This document shows, in pieces, positions 49,679 through 59,695 of a stretch of 64,000 nucleotides of DNA. The stretch covers positions 1-64,000 of the forward strand of contig SKCR01021110.1 in assembly GCA_019454045.1 (NCBI GenBank), written 5' to 3'. Position 1 is the first letter of the stretch; every line of letters starts with the position of its first letter. The position numbers and the translations under genes were made by a program. Under the pieces are notes generated by a model. It worked only from the letters and a program-made list of their open reading frames with translations, had not been told where the DNA came from and made no database searches. The stretch comes from Zanthoxylum bungeanum (taxonomy: Eukaryota > Streptophyta > Magnoliopsida > Sapindales > Rutaceae).

Positions 49679-51654
49679 CCTCCTAATAAAAATCTCATCC
49701 TCGAAATTTCTCTGTCCTTTTGTCCAATCATTCAAAACCGAATACACATGCATTACAATCTTATCTATATTTGTAAGTTATCTCAGTCTACATATTTTCA
49801 AGGGTTACGTATTTTATATTTCAATACAAGCATACTATTTCAAAGCTAAGTAGATCGAATCAATCATTTCACACTAGAATTACATCAAACTTATCATCTC
49901 AATTCATATTCATTCATAAGAATACGCTCAAACCATTTCAAATTTATCCATCAACAGAAATAGAAAGCCGAACGCGAATCCTATACAACGAATCACAGTC
50001 ATTATAACACAGGTTCTTTATGGGTAGTCAAATATAGTATCAAAGACGGAAAACATAATACAGTTTCATACTATCTATTCCATCCATAATCTGAAATGGA
50101 ACACATTCATTTCACATCATGTCATTTCATATCATATATGTATATGATATAACCATCAAAGTTTACATACATACATATCTCATTGCACATGCAACTTTGT
50201 ATGGCTGACAACAAAACATATATAAGCAACACAATACTTAAAAGATCAATGACTAAACTATAGACATACATACGTGTTCCTATAACGAATGTAAACTTTT
50301 ATAACAATAAATACATCAATAGTCATAGCCAAAAGTGACACATAATCATAGTGCTTTTATGATATTGATAGTCTGAAATCTGTCAATTTCTGTCATCATC
50401 AAAATGAAAAACGTAAAACAATCTCTTTCAAAACCATCTCAAAAACACGTTCGAAAAACTCTTTTATTGTAAAAAAATCAATTTCGAAATCCATCGTCAT
50501 CGTATATCTGTATCAAGCGTCTAGTATAAACTCAACTGAACGAAACATAAAGAGCGCCTAATATCCAAATCGCGTGCACAGATCGGACAATGAATGAAAT
50601 GATCCCATGTCGATAGAGGGTAACAGGTCGGTCCACTGTAGTTGGACAGACCCCTATACAAGCGCTACGGCGGAAACATATCATATCAAATTATAAAACA
50701 ATAAAAATAATGTGCAAACATCGTGATGGAAATAAATCATATCATATAATATCATAAACGATATTGAAATGTATCAAAATCAAAATGTAATTCTTTTGAA
50801 ATCATTCTCCCCCCCCCCCCAAAATATAAATATGTTTATTATTGATACAAAAATAAATCATTGATACAAACTTTTCAAAATACATATCGAGTGTCTATTA
50901 TTTGAGCACGTGTACTGACTGGACAATGTACGAACCATATCGACAAAGTAGCGAGCCAACCAGTTTTTGATGGTCTGGACCCCATAACAAGCGCCCCGGC
51001 CAAGCTGGAATGAAACATATACAAGCTCCACAGAGGGTCAAAAATATAAAACAATCAAGCATTATGACGGAAACAGATTTTCAAGCATCTCGACAGAAAT
51101 AAAGTTTTACGATTTAAAAATATCAAAATCATTTTTGAGTGCAGAGAAAGAAACATATCATCGAGCACCTCGACGGAAACATATTGATGAATCTCAAAAT
51201 ATGAAAACATGAATCAAGCATCGAGGCAAAAATATTTTCTTTATCCTTTATAATCAAAATCAAAGTATCAAAAATCTTTATTTCTTTCTTCTTTCCTTTC
51301 CTTTTTATTTTCAAAACACTTTTATGCCAAAAATCAAATACCAAGTTTTCAAAACATAAATCAAAATATCCGTTCATAATTCAGACTATCAACATCATAA
51401 AATTTCTCGCACCTCAAAACACCTTGAATTCATATCACGTACATATATATATATCTACATAGATGACATATTTTTAACTTTATATATATATATAGCATTC
51501 AAACATAATCTGAATCACCAATATTAATCAAAACCATTGCACATCATACCATATACTAGAAATCAAATCAAGTTACAAACATGTGACCTATATGATCTAT
51601 ACGCAATAGAAAACTTACTCAGATGATCGGGAGGTCTTGAAATTTGTGAGTTTT
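49679..51654 (-). other. Degenerate Ty3/gypsy internal and LTR remainder
   Basis: The polyprotein end and purine tract lie at 49,679-49,720, after which no protease, RT or integrase can be read, so the internal region is essentially deleted. Two related blocks of about 150 bp (50,530-50,690 and 50,885-51,030) share AGATCGGACAATG/CTGGACAATGTACGA and ACCCC.TA.ACAAGCGC.CCGG words; they are probably LTR subrepeats. A run of 12 C lies at 50,809-50,820. Confidence 0.45.
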
Positions 51655-52629
51655 TACTACGAAGTAACTAGATACATCCGAACATTTAACAATAAACTTG
51701 AAATTTGTGAGTTTCTACAAGTAGGTCTTACCGATATTTCGAGGGCATAGACGGACTCCAAACGATCCCATGAACGTGTTGGAATCGATGGAATTCCGAT
51801 CAGATCTAATGTTCACTCATATGTCACTATTCACCAAAGTTTTCTCTCTCGTTTCGCGTACAACCGTGCATGGAACGGAAAATCTGTCAATGCCAACTTG
51901 TAGTACTCTTCGAGAGCCTCAATTTTACAGGTGGCTCGGGCTGTGAAATGAAGCGACAAGGTAGGATCAGGGTACCCATTCACGCGCATTCCCCATTTGT
52001 TTCTCACCATTCCTTGTGTTTTCGATGTCACCGTCGACCACCATTGGATGCAGGGTGGATAGATGCTTCCTCTGATGTCATCGCGGTGGTCGGCCATGGC
52101 CGACTAGCCACCTGCACGACCAAGTCATCATTGTTTCAGATTTTGAGATAAGGGGTCGTTTTGAGGAGATTATGGAATTATGATATTTTCATAATTTCTG
52201 GAAACTATGGGCTATTTATAGAAATATTTCTGAAAATTACATTCTGACCCCGGTGAAATTACAGTTAGATCCCTCTCAGAAATTGATATTTTTTAGGCCC
52301 TTTCGGATGAAAATGTCCAAAAGTGTTCTACAAGAAAGTTATTTGTCTTTGACAGACTAGTTCAATAGTTCAAGAATCAGCTCAATTGGAGTTTTTTTGC
52401 CATTTTTATAGCCAAAAAAAGAAACTTTTACACGTATAACGATATAAGCAAAAATCGCATAACCGGTTCTTGAAACCACGCGTTTTACAACGGGATGAAG
52501 CTTCATTTTAAAATATTCCGATCTATTTTCCAACACATAAAATCCTATTTTCAAACATCATCCAGTTCCAAGACCTAAACTTAAATTTGGAAACCTTACA
52601 GAATGGTTTTGAAAACTCAAGATATTACA
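51655..52629 (-). mobile_element. Ty3/gypsy-like 5' LTR (start part), minus strand
   Basis: Partner of 48,736-49,678. On the minus strand it starts TGTAATATCTTGAG at 52,629, a typical start for chromovirus LTRs. A minus-strand TATA-like site is at 52,213-52,220. Many substitutions and indels separate the copies, so the insertion is old. Confidence 0.6.
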
Positions 52630-53640
52630 GGATTGAAGATACTGTTTCGGTTGGACATAACTGTATTTATTTTGGCGCGCAAGCCATGATAGCAGGATAT
52701 TTGGCATCTCAAAGAGACAAAGTGACGAGGAGCCCTGGAAGGATGTGACGAGCATTTAAGGGAGGCTATGATGGCTTCACAACATCCTAGAGGAAACTTA
52801 GAAGCCCCTAGAAAACTCCAACCGACGGTGGAGAAGGAAATCATCTAAAAAAATAGAATCTTTTGGAGAAACATGTTCTTTCATAGCCCGATGATGTGGC
52901 AGTGTAGATATCAATGAGTGTAAACCCAAATACATGGGCACAATCCACACCATTATTGTAGTTCCCAGCATCAACTCACCAACTCATTGATACCGAGAAC
53001 TAAGGGACAAATATTGATGGTGATTTTTAGACCCGAGAAACTTTAGAGTATGAAGAATGATATAAAAAGGTTTACACTTAACAAATGAAATGCCCATGAT
53101 CTTTGTGAGGATGATAGGCTAGGTAGAGAGACCCAAGCCTAGGGCACAGAAGCCCCCGACCTGGTGAGAATGATCAAACTCTGTAGCATTTGTACATGTG
53201 AAGACTGACCCGACCTGATAATAAGCCTTCAAACACTTATCAAGAATGTTCAAGAATTGCAAAGAGAAAGTGAGGGAAGTGAAGAAATATCTCTCTACCC
53301 CACCTGTTAAAGAAGAGAGAGAGAGATGATCCAGTAACAATCACTATGACATGCCGACTCGATGACCTAGGTCGGGGTTGTCGTATCTTGTGCTTATGTA
53401 TAGATGACGTAATCCATGCATGAGATTTTGAACCTCTAAAAGGTTGATGCAATGGGAGTAGGGCAGAGGATTTTCTCTTGACATATAAAACAGCGTGTAG
53501 ACGTAGGTTGGAGCCACTTTCCACCGAACCACATTAATCCTCTTTTTTTCTCTGAGGTTTCTTATCTATTTGCCAAGTTTGATTTTGGTTCCCTACTAAC
53601 TAAACAATTTCATTACTTGGGGGAGGTTTGTTCGAGGAAT
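52630..53640. other. Unassigned repetitive-looking region
   Basis: I see no gene. The minus-strand ORFs here (for example 53,240-53,524) have no familiar motif. A CT-rich run (GAGAGAGAGAGATGATCC on the plus strand, 53,316-53,333) and repeated GACCTGGTGAG/GACCTGATAA words suggest an old LTR of the minus-strand Tat element next door, but ends were not found. Confidence 0.35.
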
Positions 53641-54410
53641 AAGTTTCCTAAATTATCCCTGGAATAAAAATCCACCATCAATAGTATATGTTTTGGATTA
53701 ACTGAAGATAATGATATATCACTCTGGGGTCTATCCTATGCATATCTTTTTGGTTCCACATGAATACATTTACACATTCCTTTAGGAACATTAAGAAAAC
53801 CTGCTTCACTGTGGGGTCAGTTTTTGCCCAATTTTGACACTTTTCTCCGGTATAAATAGAGGAAAAGTGTTGAAATATTCTACGCTCTGGGGAGTTAATC
53901 TGGTCTTCAGGCCTTGGGACGCTGGTTTCGACCTAATTTCCCATCGATTCCCACTCTCGCTTTCTGTTTGCATCCCCTTGCTTAGGTTAATTTTCAAAGT
54001 GGTAACACAACAGTTTCGAGCCATCTTTTGGTTTCCAGGTATGATGCAGATCCCATTTTGTGTTGGCAATTTCAGTTTCAAGTAATAACTGGGCATGGCT
54101 GCTTTAGTCATCATCATGATTGGTCATCCTAGAATTACGGTGATGGCTTTCAAACAGTGTACCACCGTGAAGTCAACCATAATTATCTTTATGTGAGGTT
54201 TTATCCCGATGGTCCTGATGAGTTGTTTCCTTTTCGGTGACTGGTGAGTCTCCAAACCCACACAGAGGTTTGATGTCTTTTATTGTAACACCATCATCAT
54301 TGTTCTACTAGTCGAGTGCCTCATTTGAAATAATTTTTACTACACTTCTCGAATTCACATGGATTCTCTTTACGTCTGATCCTCCAACATTTGCATTGAT
54401 GACGAGAGTA
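53641..54410 (-). pseudogene. Ty3/gypsy Tat-lineage protease-RT fragment
   Basis: The minus strand encodes, with frameshifts, a retropepsin-like segment. It contains a Gly-Gly-Ser-Asp-Val-Lys-Arg-Ile-His-Val stretch followed by Asn-Ser-Arg where the catalytic Asp-Thr-Gly is expected. Next come Pro-Leu-Cys-Gly-Phe, then Val-Ile-Leu-Gly-Trp-Pro (normally ...Gly-Arg-Pro) near 54,120. The block Tyr-Leu-Lys-Leu-Lys-Leu-Pro-Thr follows (minus ORF 53,806-54,117), then Ile-Gly-Gln-Lys-Leu-Thr-Pro and an RT N-terminal Asp-Met-His-Arg-Ile-Asp-Pro near 53,715. This order is characteristic of plant Tat/Retand-type elements. The active-site loss and stops make it inert. The outer element at 54,412 interrupts it. 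Confidence 0.75.
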
Positions 54411-54631
54411 TTGATGAGTGGTAAATGTATCATTATTTCCCACTCATTTGACCTAATATTTTGTATATTTTCTTAAGTCTTGTGAATATTTTGACGTGTT
54501 TTGTGTTATTTTGTTGATAAATAAGGTTTCGTGACTCTCTGGAGATGGTTCGGGGCCAAAATAATGAAAATTGGACAGAATGGGCAAAACAGTCATTTGG
54601 TGCATCGCGACACGCAACATGTTTTACGACC

Positions 54632-54930
54632 GCTAATGTGCACCGAAGTCTGCTAATGTGTACCAGGACACGTGTCACAATCAGAGAAGATTTACTAAAA
54701 TACGCCTTGTTAACTTGCGCCGTTTGCTAATGTGCACCGAATCTGCTAACATGCACCTACCACGTGTCAACATCTCAGGAAATCATGCTAACGTGCGCGC
54801 GGACATGTGTCATTATCACACGCTGCCGACAATCATCATCACCACGTCATCAATGACGTCAGCACAATAATTCAGTTAACGCCACGTCAGCATAATTATT
54901 GAATTAATCACTCAACCCATGCCACGTGTC
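54632..54930 (+). promoter_or_regulatory. G-box/ABRE-rich U3 enhancer-like region
   Basis: CACGTGTC occurs at 54,669-54,676 (within the palindrome GACACGTGTC), 54,761-54,768 and 54,923-54,930, and TGACGTCA at 54,854-54,861. These are cores bound by plant bZIP factors (ABRE/G-box and as-1 type). Five degenerate copies of GCTAATGTGCACC lie at about 54,632-54,800. The cluster is upstream of the TATA box in the LTR U3. Stress or hormone responsiveness is inferred only. Confidence 0.5.
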
Positions 54931-55028
54931 ACCATCTCAGCTAAAGTTCATGCCACGCGTCCTTCATCAATGACGCGTCGCGACGCAAACAAACTTCACC
55001 CGTCACGACGTGCGAAGCAAATGTTTTC

Positions 55029-55036
55029 TATAAATA
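55029..55036 (+). promoter_or_regulatory. TATA box of the LOG-bearing element
   Basis: TATAAATA in the context TTCTATAAATAGAGG, about 40 bases before the conserved R-like block starting TTCTTCTATGTAATTCC. The sister LTR has TATAAATA at 61,729-61,736 in the same relative place. Confidence 0.7.
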
Positions 55037-55348
55037 GAGGCCGAAATTTCAGAATTGAATTCTTACTTTCTTCTATGTAATTCCTTAAGAATACTAAGAA
55101 GATTGTATCTTGTTTGTTTATTTACAGCTTTCAGTAATTAATTTTCGCATTTGCACTTTCTTTTCTTTACTTTTCAGTCTTTACTTTCTGCAATTTACTT
55201 TTACGCACAGTACTTTTCTTTCTTTACCTTTTCAGTTTTTACTTTTCAGTAATGATGAGGTAACTCCCCCTGCTGGGGTAAAAGGTAAAGCTTTTACTAC
55301 TAATATTTAGATTAATCTCCCTGAATTATAATATATAAACTATTTAAA

Positions 55349-55505
55349 ACCTGACTTAATGAGGATACCGCTTTATTGGTCGGTTGGTAATTATTGAAAT
55401 TGGTTTTAACCTGACTAAATTGGATACCGCCTGATTGGTCGGTTGGTAATTAATTATAAATTTGACTTAATCAGGATATCGCCTATATGGCAGGTTGGTA
55501 ATATC
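55349..55505 (+). repeat. Three-copy tandem repeat in U5
   Basis: Units of roughly 55-65 bp with the core GGATACCGCC..ATTGGTCGGTTGGTAATTA occur three times. The same triplet is at about 62,045-62,205 in the sister LTR, so it predates their split. Confidence 0.7.
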
Positions 55506-55741
55506 ACTCAAAGTTAATATATTATAATAAGGGAGATATCTAAAATAATAGTGATAAAAGTGGATCCTTTAACCCCCATCATTTTCTTTTATTGTACTTT
55601 ACATTTTTAAATTTCCAGCATTTACTTTTTCACATTTACTTTTCAGCATTTACTTTTCCGCCTTTTACTTTTCCGCATTTACTTTCCAGCATTTACTTTA
55701 TGTCTTTTATTTGATTTAAGCTTTTACTAGCCTTAGATATG

Positions 55742-57848
55742 TGTAGGCACTGTATTTTTACATATAAGTTACGATGATGAGTCTCGTATGGAGACACTAC
55801 CTCTTTGATTGTGAAAGCCGCGGGAAACGGACGTCGGAAGGGTAAAGTTGGAAATTAGCATTTTGTCGGATTTAACTCGCTTGTTTCGCTTCAGGTTCGC
55901 TTGTTGGACCTCTGTTTTAAAACACACCAAGCCCAATCCAAAATAATTAAAACATTTAAAATACATGTCACAAATTAAATTAAAACCAGTTAAATTAAAC
56001 TTAAATTAAATTAAATTAAATCACATTCCTAAACTAAATAAATCCAATTAAATTAAATTAAAACACATGTCACAAATTAAATCCCCTTCCCAAATTAAAA
56101 GATTCAAATTAAATTCCATAAATAACATTCCTAATTAAAATAAATCACCTTCCTAATTAAAGAAATCATTTCCTTGTAACACACTAATTAAAAGATATCC
56201 CCCTAATTACACAATCTCTCTTTCCTACCCAAATAAGGATAACCCTAACCCACCATTATAAAAGAGACCATACACCAACACATTAAACCCTGACAGATTC
56301 ACACAAAAAAACGCAAAAATAATAACCCTAAACCTGCCCTTCTCTCCCCTCTCGGCCAACTCACACCCACACTCATCCTTCACTTTCCAGCCACGTTCAG
56401 CGCATAAACCAGCCTCCTTCAGCGTCAACAACCCACTCACGCCTCTGCCTTCACGCCCTTAGTGCCACCTGCCAACCTCAACAGCCCCCCACGCATCAGC
56501 AACTAAACTTCACGCGTCCAAACTACTTCCACACACATGGCCCTTCACGCTAATTGCTCTCCACTCAACGCCTACCAACAAACACAAATCACTAGCCTTC
56601 GCCCTTAGCAACAGCACTCAACGCCTCAAGCCTTCATCCAGCACACACACGCATCATCACTCAACGCCATCTGCCGCAAAACACACACTGCACTGCCTCA
56701 AAAACTGCAGCATATCCCCTCATTGTCCTGTCCAGTTTTGTCACACAAATAACCCCTAAAACTGTCCAGAAACTGTCCCAAAACTGCACTAAAAAACTGC
56801 ATAAAAAGCCCCCAAAGAACCGCCTAAAAAATAGCAGCCCTTTACCCTACAAAAACGCCCCCAAAATAGTCCCTGAAACAATAAAAACAGTGGCCTAAAA
56901 ATAGCAGCAAAACAGCAGCGAAACAGAGTGAAAATAGCAGCCCGAACAGTGAAACAGCGAGGAAAGACGTTGAGTTAGTGAACCGGAAGAGTTGCGGATC
57001 ATCCACCCTTCCAACGGCCGTGTAACACCCTTTCGTGAGACGACAAAAGAGGTTAGACCTGAGGGAACCCTTTTATTTATTATCTTTCTTTTATTTTATT
57101 TATTTTAGAAATATTATCGCATGAGAGTCGTTTGAGGCATGATGTGATTGTTGGATGAGCGGAATATGTGTTCCCTTTTGTGGTATATAGGATGGAAACC
57201 CTGACATAAATTCCGTAGCCGAATCCGAATGGACGGTAGTGCGGTTTGTACTCGGGATACAACGCCATGTACCACTTAAGAGACACATATTTCGTCTCAT
57301 CCAAACTTGTGTTTGAGCATGATGTAGTTCGCAGATTATTTAGTTATTATTTAAAGCATGGTTTAGCTTAGTTTGTTATTTATTTTCAAGCATGGTTATG
57401 TTATTTTATGCATGTTATTTTGTTTAGTTTATGATTATGTTTAAATAGTTATTTGTTTATTTTGGTTTAATGGCTCAATGTGCTCATTGTGCGATATTGC
57501 GTGTTTGCCGTTTAAAGACTTGTTTTCGAGCATGCAAATTTAGATTATGAGTTATTTTGATGAATGCATACTAGACGTAGATTACCCTTGAACATGAATG
57601 TTGAATAGATTCGGTTAGTTTATTGCACAAATCATATCATCACAAGTGACATAAGTAAGGGACCATTCTGAACCCAACGGTTTCAGGTCTTCCCTTTCGA
57701 GGGGTGAGTGCGACCTTAAATCTTTGTCCCAGTTCACACTGGGTGGCGACTCCATGTTATTTCTCCGGTTTAGTTCCTCCGCGGACTATTCCATGCTCCC
57801 ACCTAGGCCGCGAGCCTAGAACAGCGTCGCCGATTTCTGTGTCCTACA
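55742..57848. mobile_element. Solo LTR of an unrelated family nested in the 5' LTR
   Basis: The 2,107-bp insertion starts TGTAGG, ends CCTACA, and is flanked by ATATG at 55,737-55,741 and 57,849-57,853. Removing it restores the TTAGATATGTGTCGTAACTA text seen uninterrupted in the sister LTR at 62,490-62,515. It has no PBS, PPT or coding sequence, so it is a solo LTR. The content includes an AAATTAAATTAAA-rich tract (55,950-56,120), a C/A-rich block (56,330-56,950) and a GGTGGCGACTCC block near 57,742 typical of some Ty3 LTR ends. The strand was not determined with certainty. Confidence 0.85.
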
Positions 57849-58586
57849 ATATGTGTCGTAACTAAGTCTGTTATCTGGGGTTGTGATGAATTCCAATATC
57901 ATCGGTTTATAATGGGTTATTTTATAGTTTGGGTAATATAAAAGTTTATTTATTAAGTCTTAAGCTTAATGCTTCTTGTTAACTGGCCACTAATAAGATT
58001 GATTTGATAAACTTAAAATAAACTTGACAAATGAATTTTAGGTTTCAGCCTTAGACTTAATAGCCCACGATCTTCCTTGAGGATAGATAACCCTTTAATA
58101 AATTTCCTTACAGGATAGACATATATCTGTCGGGCGAGGGTAGCCATAATTGGAACTTAATCTTAATGAATTCAGGTAACTTGGTTGACATAGACATATG
58201 ATTTAATTGGGTTACACTGGGTATTTGCATCCGACCATCGACAGAGGCTTTTGCAGAATTTTGTGTTCCAGGTTAGTAAACTAATAAATTACACAAACGT
58301 AAAATAACCACTTCATCTTTAAAAATATATTGGAATAATTCACAACCCTGGATAGTTTATTAATATTGAATTTTCCTCAATGTACTTTCGCGCTATTTCT
58401 TTTACTTGTTTTAATTTTAAAGTCACCACCCAATCAAACAACCAATCCATTACATACTTGTAATAGTTTGGCTTCATAAATTAATAGCTTAGGTATTAAG
58501 TCTTCGTGGGATCGATACTTTTTATACTACTTGAACGATACGTGCGCTTGCATTATACGCGTGTGATATACCACCGGTAAAGTTTT

Positions 58587-58658
58587 TGGCGCCATTATCG
58601 GGGATCGAACCCGGGTCACTCGCGTGACAGGCGGGAATACTCACCACTATACTACAAC
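58587..58658 (-). tRNA. tRNA-Asp(GTC)-like copy fused to the primer-binding site (pseudogene)
   Basis: The minus strand reads as plant tRNA-Asp from the 3' CCA back to about nucleotide 4: D-arm text TAGTATAGTGGT, anticodon loop CCTGTCACG with anticodon GTC, T-arm GGTTCGATCC. The first 18 bases on the plus strand (TGGCGCCATTATCGGGGA) form the usual Asp primer-binding site of plant Ty3 elements, just after the LTR. A normal element stops matching the tRNA there; this one continues through the whole molecule. The acceptor strands no longer pair well and the 5' terminal bases differ (ACAG for GTCG), so it is unlikely to be a functional tRNA gene. Confidence 0.8.
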
Positions 58659-58703
58659 TGTGAATGCCAAGCTGGATCATATATGTTTGGGACCTAATTG
58701 GGA
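58659..58703 (+). repeat. Gag-derived filler after the tRNA copy
   Basis: GTGAATGCCAAGCTGGATCA at 58,660-58,679 is repeated inside gag at 58,802-58,821. It sits immediately after the tRNA-derived text and is followed by a 13-base tandem duplication (GGGACCTAATTG-type, 58,689-58,710). This looks like a template-switch scar. Confidence 0.7.
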
Positions 58704-59364
58704 CCTAATTGAAGAAATGGCCAACAACAATTCATTGTGGCCAACAGAAAGGAGCATGATCCAAAGAATTGCTTGAATTTATGAAGTTGGAGCCAACACA
58801 GAAGTGAATGCCAAGCTGGATCAGATATGCAAATTCATGGAAACTCTCAGCATGCAAGGCAATATTGGATCAACAAGTTCACCATATGAATGAGTATCAG
58901 AGCCAACCCAACATAAAGAAACAGTGAATTACGTCAAAAATTTCAACAGACATGGGAACAATCCATATTCCAATACCTACAACCTAGGGTGGAGGAATCA
59001 CCCCAATTTCGCATGGAGCAACAATTCAGGACAAAGGAACAATCCACCACCAGTATTTTAACAACAAAGTCAGAAGCATAAAAAATAACCAGGAATAGCG
59101 GAAGTGCTGGCCCAGTTAAAAAAATATGATGCTTTGATTCAAAGCCAATCTGCGTCTATAATAGGAATGCTTTGTTCTTTAGGAATGGTGTCTGATAACC
59201 GTGAAGATAAAATTAAATTCATTAAGGATGGCTTGAGTAAGGAGTCTTTAGATGACATATCTAAGACTCTTGAGACGCATTCCGGTGGATATGTGCATCA
59301 CGCTATTCACATGTTATATGCACAATTCCGAAAAGAAAAACAAAGTACACTCTCAGGAATCTAA
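58704..59364 (+). pseudogene. gag: Athila/Tat-like gag remnant
   Basis: One frame runs through the region with four in-frame stops: TGA near 58,772, TGA near 58,892, TAA near 59,060 and TAA near 59,086. Motifs typical of Athila/Tat gag are visible: Asn-Ala-Lys-Leu-Asp near 58,806, Asn-Tyr-Val-Lys-Asn-Phe near 58,927, Tyr-Ser-Asn-Thr-Tyr-Asn near 58,966 and Trp-Arg-Asn-His-Pro-Asn-Phe-Ala-Trp near 58,990. The C-terminal Ala-Gln-Leu-Lys-Lys-Tyr-Asp-Ala-Leu-Ile-Gln-Ser segment is near 59,110. After about residue Ser-Ile-Ile (59,160) the open frame continues for 67 codons with no similarity I recognise, probably a deletion junction. Pol is absent downstream. Confidence 0.75.
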
Positions 59365-59695
59365 CTTTAAAAGACCTTGTTTGCCAATTTATAAGAAAAT
59401 TGGATGTGAAGCTTGTCTTTGACGCATAGACATCAATCAAGCCGTTACTTTCTTGTAAATATTATTATCTCATTGTCTTTTTCCTAATAATTGTGATTTA
59501 TTTTGTCATTTTCTTTTATTTTCTCCGACAGGATCTAGACTTTTTGACTTTTCACGATCTATTTTGCTTTTTAGCTAATAATTGTCATTTCGCAGGTACT
59601 AGTGCTATTATTACTCACCCTTTTTCAAGTATTATAAATTCAACTCATCATTGCACTTTTGAATGCATCTAGAGCTAAGAAAGAAATACATAAAA
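59365..59695 (+). other. Pre-LOG segment with candidate splice acceptors
   Basis: No coding sequence is visible. Two pyrimidine-rich stretches end in CAG: the acceptor AG at 59,530-59,531 (TTTTCTCCGACAG) and at 59,594-59,595 (CATTTCGCAG, after a CTAAT branch-like word). In Athila-type elements the env-like gene is thought to be expressed from a spliced RNA, so these could place the LOG ORF on a subgenomic message. Splicing is inferred only. Confidence 0.4.

Larger units (their letters stand above)
54412..58580 (+). mobile_element. 5' LTR of the LOG-bearing element
   Basis: Its R/U5 half is closely similar to the solo LTR 61,090-63,233. It is 4,169 bp only because of a 2.1-kb solo LTR insertion at 55,742; without it the LTR is about 2,057 bp. 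The 3' end is CCGGTAA instead of CCGGTCA, a mutated CA terminus. U3 (54,412 to about 55,020) shows no similarity to U3 of the sister LTR. Confidence 0.85.

Noticed and set aside
50809..50820. Run of 12 C as a regulatory element
   Set aside because: An isolated homopolymer in decayed LTR sequence; its length may even be a sequencing artefact.
55950..56200. AAATTAAATTAAA block as a satellite or origin
   Set aside because: It is a short low-complexity tract inside a solo LTR with no larger repeat unit.
58587..58658. Functional tRNA-Asp gene
   Set aside because: Acceptor-stem mismatches, lost 5' end and exact placement as primer-binding site point to a reverse-transcribed copy rather than a working gene.
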